The notes under the pieces: generated by a model
Seen by the model: the letters and a program-made list of their open reading frames with translations, nothing else
Databases searched by the model: none
Told to the model about the DNA's origin: nothing
Part shown: piece after piece, positions 47,097 through 57,035 of the stretch
Numbering within the stretch: the first letter of the stretch is position 1
How the letters are laid out: each line of letters begins with the position of its first letter
Program-made: the position numbers and the translations under genes
DNA from: Pseudobutyrivibrio ruminis
Lineage (GTDB): Bacteria; Bacillota; Clostridia; Lachnospirales; Lachnospiraceae
Direction of reading: 5' to 3'
NCBI GenBank assembly: GCA_015057305.1
Contig: SVES01000018.1
Location: forward strand, 1 to 58,392
Length of the DNA stretch: 58,392 nt

Positions 47097-48398
47097 ATGG
47101 AAAAAATTCTTATAGTTGATGATCAAATTATTACGTTAAAAATGACATCCCATATTCTTTCAACACGCTATGAGACTTTTTGTGCCCTATCAGGGGAAGA
47201 GGCCATCGAAATATACAAAAAGGAAAGGCCGGATATGATTCTCTCTGATTTGAACATGCCAACTATGTCTGGGTTCGAATTGCAGAGCACACTTCAGAAT
47301 ATGTTTTTAGAGCATATTCCAGTGATGTTTATGACTGCAGACAATAGTGATGATACAGAGACCAAGGGCTTTGAAAATGGGGCTGTTGATTATATACGCA
47401 AGCCATTTAGAGCAGACGTTCTCCTTAAGAGAGTGGAGAACATACTGAATAATGAAAAAAGAATTCAGGGACTGCGAAGGGCTGCCGAGACAGATCCAAT
47501 GACTGGCCTGCTTAATAAAGCTTCTTCTCAATTTGAGATTGGTGAGGCTTGTAGCAAGATGAACGGGATGCTCATGATGATTGACCTTGATAGCTTTAAA
47601 CTGGTCAATGATTTGTATGGCCATGCTATGGGAGATAAGGTACTCATTCGCTTTGCAGAAATAATTTGCTCTGCTGTGCGTTCGTCAGATATTGTGGGAC
47701 GAATGGGTGGAGATGAATTTATTGCCTTTTGTCAGTATGTTGATGATGAAGAGGTGGTGGCTGAAAAGGCAAGATACATCAACGAGGAAGTAATGAAATC
47801 TGCCAAGGAATTTATGGGGGAGGATATGACTATCCCACTTGGCGCCTCCATAGGAGCGGTGGCCGTTCCAGCTGAAGGGACAGATTTTTTGACACTTTAT
47901 CAAAAGGCAGATAAAGCCCTGTACGTTGTGAAACAAAATGGAAAACATGGGTATTGTCTCTATGGAGAACATCAGCATCAGGATGACAACGAGGAAGGGC
48001 TACAAAGCGGAATACAAAAGGAAATAGCTATTCTTAGGGAACGTAATCGTAAGAAGGGAGCTATGGTTTTAAATGGCGAGCAGTTTAGCTTGGTATATAG
48101 ATTTTTGGCACGGGCATATATTAATTATCATAGAGAAAATAAGCTGGTGCTGTTTACACTTTCTGGGGAAGAAGGCTTAAGTCTGGAGCAGGAACCAGCT
48201 AAAATGCTTATGGATGTTATAAGCCATTCCCTAAGAAGTAGTGATGTGGTGACACTAAGAAACCGAAATACAGTTGCTGTTATTATTTTGGAAGCAAGCA
48301 CAGTAGACTTAGATGTGGTTATAGATAGATTGCGGGGTAAATGGAGTAATCTTAATACTGGAATGAATATCACTTACGAGGTTGAGCAGATAGGATGA
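47097..48398 (+). CDS. Response regulator with diguanylate cyclase (REC-GGDEF) domain
   Basis: A 433-residue protein. The receiver domain (1-120) has Asp8/Asp9, phospho-acceptor Asp51 (ILSDLNMPT) and the lysine in RKPF. The cyclase domain (about 130-290) has an intact GGDEF site (204-208) and an RSSD inhibitory site five residues before it, so it should make c-di-GMP with product feedback. The last 130 residues look like a second, degenerate GGDEF-type fold (SLRSSDVVTLRNRNTVAVI), perhaps for ligand binding. Its stop overlaps the secY2 start by four bases (ATGA), which couples a c-di-GMP enzyme to adhesin export. Confidence 0.9.
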   Translation: MEKILIVDDQIITLKMTSHILSTRYETFCALSGEEAIEIYKKERPDMILSDLNMPTMSGFELQSTLQNMFLEHIPVMFMTADNSDDTETKGFENGAVDYIRKPFRADVLLKRVENILNNEKRIQGLRRAAETDPMTGLLNKASSQFEIGEACSKMNGMLMMIDLDSFKLVNDLYGHAMGDKVLIRFAEIICSAVRSSDIVGRMGGDEFIAFCQYVDDEEVVAEKARYINEEVMKSAKEFMGEDMTIPLGASIGAVAVPAEGTDFLTLYQKADKALYVVKQNGKHGYCLYGEHQHQDDNEEGLQSGIQKEIAILRERNRKKGAMVLNGEQFSLVYRFLARAYINYHRENKLVLFTLSGEEGLSLEQEPAKMLMDVISHSLRSSDVVTLRNRNTVAVIILEASTVDLDVVIDRLRGKWSNLNTGMNITYEVEQIG

Positions 48399-49600
48399 AG
48401 AAGCGTTTCTTTCCAAAAACTTTAATTCAAAAACTTATTTTTACATTAATCATAATGTCAGTCTATTTAATTGGGCGAGAACTGCCCTTGTACGGTGTGG
48501 ATTTGGCGGCATATGATGCATTTAGGGACGACTCTGCAGATTTAATAATGCAGACAATAGGTGGCGACAGATACAAGACATCTGTGCTGGCTCTTGGTAT
48601 ATCGCCCTTTATGTTTTCTATGTTGTTTGTACAGGTGATAGTTGCCATGAAAAAGGCAGACAGTAAGGCTCATACATCACCTAAAAAGATAACCAGGGCC
48701 ACATTAATTCTGATGCTGATATGGGCAATTGTTCAGGCATATTTCACAACAGAATCTACAGTTTATATTTATCAGGGGGGATATGATCTGATTATTGCAA
48801 AGCTGATTTCAGGCTTGCAGATGGTAACAGGAGCCTTTGTAATTTTATGGCTTGCAACCAGAAATGGAAAATATGGTGTTGGCGGACAGACAATTCTTAT
48901 ATTTGTAAATATTCTTGATGGAGTTGTAAATACTGCTCGCATGGCTAGTGGAGATGAGCTAAAAATAATCGGAACAATTGGCGTCATTGCCCTGCTTTTC
49001 ACAATCATTTTCGAGAACACTGAATATAGAATACCAATGCAACGTATTTCTATTCACAATATCTATTCAGATAAGAACTATATTCCAATAAAGCTCAATC
49101 CAATTGGAATGATGCCGGTAATGTTTTCGTCGGCATTTTTTATGCTACCTGTGTATGTTGTTACAGGACTTAGCAATATTTTCCCGGAGGATGTTAATTT
49201 GCTGTGGGCAAAGGAAAATATGGATACAACACATCCATTGGGAATCGGCGTGTATATAGTGGTGCTGTATTTCATAACAGTTGCTTTTTCATTTGTTTTT
49301 ATTAGCCCTAAAAATCTTGCGGAAAATATGCAAAAATCCGGGGATAGCATTACAGGACTTAGGGCAGGAAGAAAGACCAGAAAATATATTGGTAAGAGAG
49401 TATTTTTCATATCCATTTTCTCCGCCAGCTTTATGAGTTTGTTTTTAGGACTTCCACTTGTATTGCAGTTGAACGGGTACATATCAGCTGCAGTAATGAG
49501 CTTGCCTTCAATTATGATTGCCATGGCAAGTATCAATTGTAACTTGTATCGAGAGCTGAGGGCGGTTAAGGATTTTGATGCTTATGTCCCATTTATATAG
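48395..49600 (+). CDS. secY2: Accessory Sec translocase channel SecY2
   Basis: A 401-residue polytopic membrane protein with about ten helices. It is shorter than housekeeping SecY and similar in pattern to SecY2. The first helix resembles SecY (LIFTLIIMSVYLIGRELPLYG). A basic cytoplasmic segment (SPKNLAENMQKSGDSI) near the C-terminal third is the SecY-type loop. The ATG overlaps the upstream cyclase gene. asp1 follows after 9 bp. With SecA2 and Asp1-3 it should export the two serine-rich adhesins. Confidence 0.88.
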   Translation: MKKRFFPKTLIQKLIFTLIIMSVYLIGRELPLYGVDLAAYDAFRDDSADLIMQTIGGDRYKTSVLALGISPFMFSMLFVQVIVAMKKADSKAHTSPKKITRATLILMLIWAIVQAYFTTESTVYIYQGGYDLIIAKLISGLQMVTGAFVILWLATRNGKYGVGGQTILIFVNILDGVVNTARMASGDELKIIGTIGVIALLFTIIFENTEYRIPMQRISIHNIYSDKNYIPIKLNPIGMMPVMFSSAFFMLPVYVVTGLSNIFPEDVNLLWAKENMDTTHPLGIGVYIVVLYFITVAFSFVFISPKNLAENMQKSGDSITGLRAGRKTRKYIGKRVFFISIFSASFMSLFLGLPLVLQLNGYISAAVMSLPSIMIAMASINCNLYRELRAVKDFDAYVPFI

Positions 49601-49609
49601 GAGAGTATA

Positions 49610-51223
49610 ATGTTATATTTCATTCCAGCATGGTACCAACAGAATCAATGGAAAGAATCGGAACAAAACTGGCACACCCGAAGAATGCATACTGAGTTTG
49701 ATGACACAGTAAAGCAGGTGCAGATGTTTCATAGAAGCGGAAATAGAGATTACAAAATTTTGCTTCTGAGCCATACACCAAACTTCAGGCATTTTTTGCA
49801 TAGACAAGGGGTGTATCATGCGCCTTATTGGTCGGTTTTTGATTCTATTCAGGAGATAGAAAGAAAGAAAACTGTGGTGTTTTCTTTTCACAATTTAGAT
49901 TGGCCAGAACATATTGAGTTTGTATACACACCTTTTGTAGTAATTGCATATCTGGAAAATGTTAAGTATGCTCAGATAAACTTTGGGGAGGCTGGCAATC
50001 CTATTGAGGTAAGCATGTATCGGCAGGGGGTTCTCAGCCGTAGAAACATATATGATGATAGAGGCTTTGTATCAGCTACCGAGGTGTATAATAATGGGGA
50101 TATCGCATATACGGATTATCTTACGGAAAATGGTAGTACAAAAATGCGCCTTTATGCCCAGACTGGTGCAGTGGAAATCAACGAGAAATTAAATACTTAT
50201 CTGGTAAGCGCTAATGGTATCACAAAGAACTGTACTTTTGAAAAGACTATCTATAGCAGCTTGACAGAGGTTATTTTGGAAGTGCTCAAGATGCATTTCA
50301 CCTTGAATAATGACGATGATATTTTTTGTATAGCAATGCATGAGCTTAATGTTATTGCTATGGAAGCTTTTGTTAAAAATAAAAAGTGTATACTTTCATT
50401 TTATGGAGATAGATATCGAATTAAGAATCATCCAGAGGGAAGGGAATTTGTCAGAAGCGCAAAATATCTCATTACAGATTCGGAGGCCACAACTCGATAT
50501 TTGAAGCGAGAAATGGAGGAGGATATTTTAAATGTAATCGATATCTCTCCATACGATTCTAGAATGGATTTTGGTATTAGCGAGCAGCTTACAGTGCAGA
50601 AGATACTGGTACCAGTAGATGGGCTGCCTGATGATAGATTTAAAGCTTTGATGTTGGCGTTGGCTGATTATTTAGGCACAAATGAAAATGCTATGATTCA
50701 TATTTTTACAAGACGTGCAAATTATAATCTGCCAGAACAATTGCTCAACAAAATTGCAGATATTTTAGCTGAAAATGGATATGACAGGCGCATGGTTATC
50801 CCAGACGAAAATGATGATACTACAGCCGAAAATGAAGAACTAAATCTAGAGGATGGCGCAGAAGAACCTGCTGTCAGATTTGTTGTGGAACAGTGTGTGG
50901 ATGAGCTTTCTGTAAGTAAATGTATAAGAGAGCAGCGCATTATGATTGACATGAGACATAATCCTGATTTGTATCTTCAGATAAATTGCATCAGCTCAGC
51001 CATACCTCAGATTGTCCGCAGGGAGACTCAATACATGCAGGATGGCCTCAATGGGCTTGTTGTAACAGAGTTTGAAAAAATACCGCAGGCACTTAATCAT
51101 TTCCTTGGAAGTCTGGCAAATTGGAATCAGGCTAAGGTGTATTCTTACAACATAAGTCAAAAATTTACAACAAAGCATTTGCTTGAAAAATGGAAAAAGG
51201 TTAGAGCGGCAATAGAGGGCTAA
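49610..51223 (+). CDS. asp1: Accessory Sec protein Asp1
   Basis: A 537-residue cytoplasmic protein of the Asp1 family, which has a catalytically dead GT-B fold and helps Asp2/Asp3 to deliver the glycosylated adhesin to SecA2. The N-terminus FIPAWYQQNQWKE is characteristic. Two Rossmann-like halves can be seen, the second (from about residue 320) with ILVPVDGLPDDRFKALM. It is placed between secY2 and asp3 as in streptococci. The start has AGGAGAG upstream. Confidence 0.86.
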   Translation: MLYFIPAWYQQNQWKESEQNWHTRRMHTEFDDTVKQVQMFHRSGNRDYKILLLSHTPNFRHFLHRQGVYHAPYWSVFDSIQEIERKKTVVFSFHNLDWPEHIEFVYTPFVVIAYLENVKYAQINFGEAGNPIEVSMYRQGVLSRRNIYDDRGFVSATEVYNNGDIAYTDYLTENGSTKMRLYAQTGAVEINEKLNTYLVSANGITKNCTFEKTIYSSLTEVILEVLKMHFTLNNDDDIFCIAMHELNVIAMEAFVKNKKCILSFYGDRYRIKNHPEGREFVRSAKYLITDSEATTRYLKREMEEDILNVIDISPYDSRMDFGISEQLTVQKILVPVDGLPDDRFKALMLALADYLGTNENAMIHIFTRRANYNLPEQLLNKIADILAENGYDRRMVIPDENDDTTAENEELNLEDGAEEPAVRFVVEQCVDELSVSKCIREQRIMIDMRHNPDLYLQINCISSAIPQIVRRETQYMQDGLNGLVVTEFEKIPQALNHFLGSLANWNQAKVYSYNISQKFTTKHLLEKWKKVRAAIEG

Positions 51224-51234
51224 TTGGAGAAAAT

Positions 51235-51678
51235 ATGGAAAAGGCTAGTTGGACAATTTATTGGAATGAATACAGCTCAGACACATATTTGTATGGGTCA
51301 GAGATAGATTTTCATGGGAAGAATAATGTTCATTTTAAAAATGAACTGATGCCACCAGGTACAGTGATTAAGCAATGGTATTCTATGACTAATTATCAGG
51401 CCCAAAGAATTGAGCCATCCCTGCCAATTATTGATGGTGAAAGTAAATATCATATAAAGATTAATGTGGAGACTCCTGGGGAGGGAGGCTATCTGGTGAG
51501 GCTGGTATTTTTAGACCGATATGAGCGAGAGGCAGGAGATTTTACAATCAGGGATAAGGAGGCAGATTTTAGCTGCCCACTAAAGACCTATAGTTATAGA
51601 ATGCAATTGATAAATGCAGGCATGACTGAATTTACATACCATTCAATTACCATTGAGGAAATCGATAGTGAAGACTAA
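51235..51678 (+). CDS. asp3: Accessory Sec protein Asp3
   Basis: A 147-residue protein of the Asp3 family, a carbohydrate-binding-module-like beta-sandwich that forms a complex with Asp1 and Asp2. It starts with ASWTIYWNEYSSDTYLYGS and has PPGTVIKQWYSM, both family-like. The length is typical. The ribosome site GGAGAAAAT is close. Its end overlaps the secA2 start by 11 bp. Confidence 0.83.
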   Translation: MEKASWTIYWNEYSSDTYLYGSEIDFHGKNNVHFKNELMPPGTVIKQWYSMTNYQAQRIEPSLPIIDGESKYHIKINVETPGEGGYLVRLVFLDRYEREAGDFTIRDKEADFSCPLKTYSYRMQLINAGMTEFTYHSITIEEIDSED

Positions 51679-54007
51679 GAGAACTGTTAAAAAGCTTAGA
51701 AAAGAACTGAATAAGGTCAAAGCATACAAGGAAAAAATGGAGCAGCTTTCTGATGAGGAGCTAAGTGGGCTCACAGAGCAGTTCAAGCAGCGCTATCAGT
51801 CAGGGGAGTCTTTGGACAAGATTTTGCCAGAGGCTTTTGCAGCTATGTGTGAGGCTGATAAAAGAGTGCTTGGAATGTATCCCTTTGATGTGCAGATAAT
51901 TGCTGGAATTGCATTGCATCAGGGATATCTGGCGGAGATGAATACAGGTGAAGGCAAAACTCTTACAGCAACACTTCCTATGTATTTAAATGGTCTCACA
52001 GGAAAAGGGGCAATACTTGTTACGAATAATGAGTATTTGGCGTTGCGTGATACTGAGGAGATGGGACCAGCCTATAAATTTATGGGACTGACAATCAAAG
52101 CCGGGGTTAAAAGAGAAGAGGATGACAGGTTTGAAAATAATGAGAAGAAAGAGATATATGCAGCAGATATTGTATATACCACCCACTCAGCATTAGGTTT
52201 TGATTATCTCATAAACAACCTTGTAAAATCTGCAGAGGACCGCTTCCTTAGACCATTTAACTATATCATTATTGATGAAGCGGATTCGGTGCTTTTAGAC
52301 AGCGCCAGCACACCTTTGGTTATTTCTGGAGCACCTCGTGTTCAGTCAAATCTATATGATTCTGCCGATTTCTTTGTTAGAACATTAAAAGAGGATGTAG
52401 ACTATGAGGTGGAGGAAAAAAACGTTTGGTTTACTGAAAAAGGACTTGCCTATGCAGAGCAGTATTTTAGAATAGATAATATTTTTGATCCCGAATATTT
52501 CGAAATATATCGCCATTTAGTATTGGCGCTTCGGGCCCATAAAATCATAGAAAAGGGCACAGAATATATGATTTCCGAGGCAGGGGAGGTGGCACTTATT
52601 GATGCCAGCTCAGGCAGAATGTTAAATGGTGTAAAGCTTAGGGGCGGACAGCATCAGGCTATCGAATGTAAGGAGCATGTAAAAATCACTCAGGAAAACC
52701 GCTCCATGGCATCCATCACCTATCAGAATTTTTTCTCCATGTTTCCTAAAATGTCTGGGATGAGTGGAACCATTTATGATGCAAAGGATGAATTGTACGA
52801 GGTTTATGGCAAGCAGGTAGTAGTAATACCACCTAATAAGCCTATACAAAGGATTGATTGTCCTGACTGGTATTTTAGCGATTCCAGTAAGCAGTTTGAG
52901 GCAGCAATCAAATTAGCGGTAAAAAAACATGAGACTGGGCAGCCAGTACTTATAGTGACCACAATGATTTCAGATACGGAAATAATATCTCATTTACTTG
53001 TGGAGCGGGGCATACCTCATTCCGTGTTAAATGCCAATAATGCATTCTGGGAGGCTGAAATTATAAAAGAGGCTGGTCAAATGGGGGCTATGACAGTGGC
53101 AACCTCCATGGCAGGCAGAGGAACAGATATAAAGCTTGGAAAAGGCGTAAAGGAACTGGGCGGACTGGCAGTAATAGGCGTTGGACGAATGTTGAATGTC
53201 AGGGATGAAAGGCAGGCAAGAGGTCGTGCGGGACGTCAGGGTGATCCTGGTTATAGCAGATTTATAGTGTCATTAGAGGACGATATAGTAGAAAAAGGCG
53301 CTGATACAGACAAGCTGAAAAAGTATATAGATGGCAAGAAGAAAATTAGCGATAGGCGGGTAAAGAAAATCGTAAATAATGCTCAGAAAATCAACGAGGA
53401 GGTGGGAAGTACAAACCGTAAAACCTCCAAGGATTATGATATAGTGCTGCAGCTTGAACGTAAGTTGATGTATGACACCAGGGATATGCTTCTTGACGGA
53501 GGTACAGTACAAGAGGAAAAGCTTCTTAAAATTGCCGAGGAAAATATTGAAGGCTTTTTGAAGGAAAACAAAGTACTGGATTCATCAGAAATAAATAGAT
53601 ATTTGCTGGACAATATTTCATATACCATGGAAAAGGAAGTTTCATATCTGAATCTGCGCAATCGCTCTAGAGTGAAGGCGTATATGATGCAAAGAGTGCA
53701 AAAATCCTTGGAAGAAAAGCGTGGAACAATAAAGTCTGAAAAGGGTATGAATGATTTTGTAAGAGTTGCAGCGCTGTCGGCTATAGATGATGCATGGATT
53801 GAACAGGTGGATTATTTGCAGCAGCTACAGCCGGCGGTTTCTGGAAGAAGTAGTGCGCAACGAAATCTTATGTTTGAATATCAGGCTGAGGCATTGGAAT
53901 CCTTTAGAAAAATGGAAAATACCATAAAGCGAAATATCATTAGAAATGTGTTATTATCTGAGGTAAGCTTCGATTCAAAAAATAGATTACATATTATTTT
54001 ACCATAG
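51668..54007 (+). CDS. secA2: Accessory Sec ATPase SecA2
   Basis: About 779 residues from a GTG at 51668, which has GAGGAAAT upstream; a TTG at 51653 is the less likely start. It is a SecA-type preprotein ATPase. Walker A is GEGKT (95-99, after MNT), the DEAD-like motif is IIDEADSVLLD (from about 201), and GRGTDIKLG and the RARGRAGRQGDPG finger are in place. It lacks the cysteine-rich C-terminal tail of housekeeping SecA, as SecA2 proteins do. It powers adhesin export through SecY2. The overlap with asp3 indicates coupled translation. Confidence 0.92.
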   Translation: MKTKRTVKKLRKELNKVKAYKEKMEQLSDEELSGLTEQFKQRYQSGESLDKILPEAFAAMCEADKRVLGMYPFDVQIIAGIALHQGYLAEMNTGEGKTLTATLPMYLNGLTGKGAILVTNNEYLALRDTEEMGPAYKFMGLTIKAGVKREEDDRFENNEKKEIYAADIVYTTHSALGFDYLINNLVKSAEDRFLRPFNYIIIDEADSVLLDSASTPLVISGAPRVQSNLYDSADFFVRTLKEDVDYEVEEKNVWFTEKGLAYAEQYFRIDNIFDPEYFEIYRHLVLALRAHKIIEKGTEYMISEAGEVALIDASSGRMLNGVKLRGGQHQAIECKEHVKITQENRSMASITYQNFFSMFPKMSGMSGTIYDAKDELYEVYGKQVVVIPPNKPIQRIDCPDWYFSDSSKQFEAAIKLAVKKHETGQPVLIVTTMISDTEIISHLLVERGIPHSVLNANNAFWEAEIIKEAGQMGAMTVATSMAGRGTDIKLGKGVKELGGLAVIGVGRMLNVRDERQARGRAGRQGDPGYSRFIVSLEDDIVEKGADTDKLKKYIDGKKKISDRRVKKIVNNAQKINEEVGSTNRKTSKDYDIVLQLERKLMYDTRDMLLDGGTVQEEKLLKIAEENIEGFLKENKVLDSSEINRYLLDNISYTMEKEVSYLNLRNRSRVKAYMMQRVQKSLEEKRGTIKSEKGMNDFVRVAALSAIDDAWIEQVDYLQQLQPAVSGRSSAQRNLMFEYQAEALESFRKMENTIKRNIIRNVLLSEVSFDSKNRLHIILP

Positions 54008-54015
54008 GGGGAAAC

Positions 54016-55512
54016 ATGATTTATAACTACAATTTAGGTATAGGCTGGGCCAGCTCGGGAGTTGAATATGCTCAAAGCTATAGAGCAAAGGTTTTGCGAA
54101 ACATTAATATGCCGGCAAAATTTATTTTTACCGATATGTTTCCTAAGGATAACCTTATTGATATGACTAGAAATATAGGGTTTAAGGATGATGAAATAAT
54201 CTGGCTTTATACTTTTTTTACCGATTATCAACCAGAGGATGTAACATATACAATTACAGATCTAAAGAATACTCTGGAGGGGCAGAAATTTAACTATGAA
54301 CGTGATGGAAAAATCGGCAAGATATTGTTTGAAGGGGAAAATGATTTCTATCGGGTTTACTTCGTAAATACGGATTCAGATTATGTGCACCGTGTGGAAA
54401 TGGTGTCTAGAGGAAAGCTTGTAAGAAAGGATTATTTCATGAGTGGAAGAGTCTTTTCTGAATACTATGCACCGCTGGATGGCAAGGCACACATGTATCA
54501 CAGACGCTTCTTTAATCGAGATGGAAGCCTAGCTTATGAGGAGATAAATGACGACGAAAATGTAATGTACAAATTCCCTGACAGGCTGATTTGCTCCAAG
54601 GAAGAATTGGTGGGCTACATGACCGAAAGGCTTAATCTTACAGGGGACGATATAGTAATTATTGACAGAACCACAGGTCAGGGGCAGGCTATTTTGGAAA
54701 ATGTAGGTCAGGCAAAGGTAGGCATAGTCATTCATGCAGACCATTTTAGCGAAGGCGCCACAGATGATGATTATATTCTATGGAATAATTATTATGAGTA
54801 TTCCTTTGCAATGAATAAATATATTTCATTTTATGTTACAGCCACCGAAGACCAAAGGCAGCTTTTGTTAAAGCAGTTTGACAAGTACATGGGGGTGAAG
54901 CCTAATGTTGTTACCATTCCGGTAGGGGCACTGCCAAGGCTTATGGAGCCTACAACTCCAAGAAAGCCTCATTCTCTCATTACCGCCTCACGACTTGCAA
55001 CAGAAAAGCATGTTGATTGGCTTATTGATGCAGTGGCTGAGGTTCACAAGGAAATACCAGATGTTACCTTGGATATCTACGGAAAAGGCGGAGCGCAAAA
55101 GCTTTTGGAGGAAAAAATAGAAGCCGCTGGAGCAAAATCCTATATACGATTAATGGGACAGCATGATTTGACCGAGGTTTATACAAAATATGAGGCTTAT
55201 CTTTCAGGCTCCACAAGTGAGGGCTTTGGATTGACTCTTATGGAGGCAATAGGTTCGGGACTTCCTATCATTGGCTTTGATGTAAGGTACGGTAATAAAA
55301 ATTTTATTGACGAGGGAAGAAACGGCTACAAGCTTCCTTATAGTATCGGAATGGAAAAATCCAAAAGACAAAAAAATATAGTTGACGCCATAAAGAAGCT
55401 GTTCCTTCAGGATGATTTGGAGGAAATGCAGAAATATTCCTATGAAAAGGCAAAAAAATATTTGGCAAGTGAAGTGGAGGCAAAATGGAAAAAACTAATA
55501 GAAACGATATAG
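54016..55512 (+). CDS. gtfA: Adhesin O-GlcNAc transferase catalytic subunit GtfA
   Basis: A 498-residue GT4-family enzyme. In serine-rich adhesin systems GtfA with GtfB adds the first GlcNAc to serine/threonine. The N-terminus YNYNLGIGWASSGVEYAQ is typical, as is the following beta-meander domain. The GT4 EX7E motif is EGFGLTLME (E402/E410). It begins 8 bp after secA2 with GGGGGAAAC upstream and overlaps gtfB by 28 bp, so the two subunits are coupled. Confidence 0.92.
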   Translation: MIYNYNLGIGWASSGVEYAQSYRAKVLRNINMPAKFIFTDMFPKDNLIDMTRNIGFKDDEIIWLYTFFTDYQPEDVTYTITDLKNTLEGQKFNYERDGKIGKILFEGENDFYRVYFVNTDSDYVHRVEMVSRGKLVRKDYFMSGRVFSEYYAPLDGKAHMYHRRFFNRDGSLAYEEINDDENVMYKFPDRLICSKEELVGYMTERLNLTGDDIVIIDRTTGQGQAILENVGQAKVGIVIHADHFSEGATDDDYILWNNYYEYSFAMNKYISFYVTATEDQRQLLLKQFDKYMGVKPNVVTIPVGALPRLMEPTTPRKPHSLITASRLATEKHVDWLIDAVAEVHKEIPDVTLDIYGKGGAQKLLEEKIEAAGAKSYIRLMGQHDLTEVYTKYEAYLSGSTSEGFGLTLMEAIGSGLPIIGFDVRYGNKNFIDEGRNGYKLPYSIGMEKSKRQKNIVDAIKKLFLQDDLEEMQKYSYEKAKKYLASEVEAKWKKLIETI

Positions 55513-56837
55513 TTTTATTATTTGATTATTTTAATACTGGTAGCCAGGATTTGCTTGCTTCATTTCAGAACGCAGATTACGCCGTAAAAACTGTCGTGAT
55601 AAATGATGATGGATTTTTGCCAGATTCTGTAGAAAATGTTTTTGAATCATTTTTGGGAAATTATGAAACAGCTAAGGATAGCAAGGGTAAGCCGCTATTT
55701 TTTAATCAAATTCAAGTGCCAAAATACTGGAATATCAGTGGAAATAACAGCAGTGGCAGTATCCACGACAAATCCAAGGAAAGAGCAAGGGTTTTTTATG
55801 CCGAGCCAAAGAATAAGAGGCTGGTGAAGGTGGTTGACTGGCTGGATGAAGATGGTCAGGTGAAGGCCAGCGACCATTACAATAAATATGGCTGCTGCTA
55901 TGCCAGAACAATCTTCAACAAAAAGGGACAAAAGGTTACAAAGTCATATTTTAATATTGATGGTCAGGAGATAATAGTAGAAAACTACGTTACAGGTGAT
56001 ATTGTCCTCAATCAAGCTGATAAGACTATAATATTTAAGAATCGAACAGAATTTGTCACTTATTATATTAAGGCTAATGGGCTGGAAAACCATAGGATTT
56101 TCTTTAATTCCCTTTCTGTACCATTTTTTGTATCTAATGCACTTGGGGCAGGAGATAATGGCAAGGGGGACATTCTGTTTTGGCAGGAAAAAACTGGCTC
56201 AGAGATTCCAGGCAATATGCTACTGATTTTTGATGGAAAGGCAAATCGCTGCAACAGGGTAATTGTACAGAATCATCCTTCATACGAAAGGCTTAGACAG
56301 CTAAACGCTCCAGAGAACAAAATGGAGGAGCTGGGATATATTTATTCCTTCAAGAAAAAGAATTTGGGACGTCCATCTGCATTAATCTGCACCAACACAG
56401 ATAATGTGGAAAGGCTAAAGGAAATTGTAACAGCTTTGCCAGACGTAAAATTTCATGTGACAGCATTGACCGAGATGTCAGGGAAGCTATTGGCCCACGA
56501 GCAATACAAAAATGTAGTTATGTATCCTAATATAAAGATGTCAACTCTGGAAAATCTATTCTGGGAATGTGACTTCTACCTTGATATAAATCATGAAAAT
56601 GAGATAGTTGAGGCAACTAGAAAGGCATTTTTGTATAATCAGCTTATTCTTAATTTCAATGAAACAGCTCATGGACTCAATTATACTGCAGTTGAAAATA
56701 GATTTGACGCTAAGGATTATAAGAAGCTTGTATATAGAATGAAGGGCCTGCTGGAGGATAAGGATAAGCTAAAGACAGCTGTATTTAGCCAGCAAAGATA
56801 TGCTTTGACAGCAAAGCCAGAGGATTATAAATTCTAA
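55485..56837 (+). CDS. gtfB: Adhesin glycosyltransferase substrate-binding subunit GtfB
   Basis: A 450-residue GtfB-family protein, a GT-B fold without catalysis that binds the adhesin and activates GtfA. The start VLLFDYFNTGSQDLLASF and the central KANGLENHRIFFNSLSVPFF region are typical. The C-terminus has CDFYLDINHENEIVEA. The ATG at 55485 lies inside gtfA and has GGAGGCAAA directly upstream. It is the last gene of the accessory Sec operon. Confidence 0.9.
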   Translation: MEKTNRNDIVLLFDYFNTGSQDLLASFQNADYAVKTVVINDDGFLPDSVENVFESFLGNYETAKDSKGKPLFFNQIQVPKYWNISGNNSSGSIHDKSKERARVFYAEPKNKRLVKVVDWLDEDGQVKASDHYNKYGCCYARTIFNKKGQKVTKSYFNIDGQEIIVENYVTGDIVLNQADKTIIFKNRTEFVTYYIKANGLENHRIFFNSLSVPFFVSNALGAGDNGKGDILFWQEKTGSEIPGNMLLIFDGKANRCNRVIVQNHPSYERLRQLNAPENKMEELGYIYSFKKKNLGRPSALICTNTDNVERLKEIVTALPDVKFHVTALTEMSGKLLAHEQYKNVVMYPNIKMSTLENLFWECDFYLDINHENEIVEATRKAFLYNQLILNFNETAHGLNYTAVENRFDAKDYKKLVYRMKGLLEDKDKLKTAVFSQQRYALTAKPEDYKF

Positions 56838-56860
56838 TTTAACTGGAAACTGAAATCGAA

Positions 56861-56907
56861 AAGCAGAGTTTTTGTGATAAAAATGCACAAAGACTTCTGC
56901 TTTTTTT
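56861..56907 (+). terminator. Terminator of the accessory Sec operon
   Basis: AAGCAGA and TTCTGCTT form the base of a hairpin that continues through TTTTTGTG and CACAAAGA, followed by seven T. Confidence 0.85.
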
Positions 56908-56969
56908 CTATGAATAAACTTTGTATTTTGGTTGAAAAGGCTTTCAAAGTGTGTTTAAATATTAACGGA

Positions 56970-56998
56970 CTGTCTGTAACCCCGTATATAGCAGACAG
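56970..56998 (+). other. Hairpin in the ppdK leader
   Basis: CTGTCTG and CAGACAG form a perfect 7-bp stem with a 15-base loop, 37 bp before the ppdK start. It could stabilise the 5' end of this highly expressed mRNA or be a regulator site. CAAAGTGTG, also seen before adhesin 2, occurs at about 56945. Confidence 0.4.
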
Positions 56999-57035
56999 TA
57001 AAATTTAGTGATTTAAATTTAGGAGGATTATCAAA

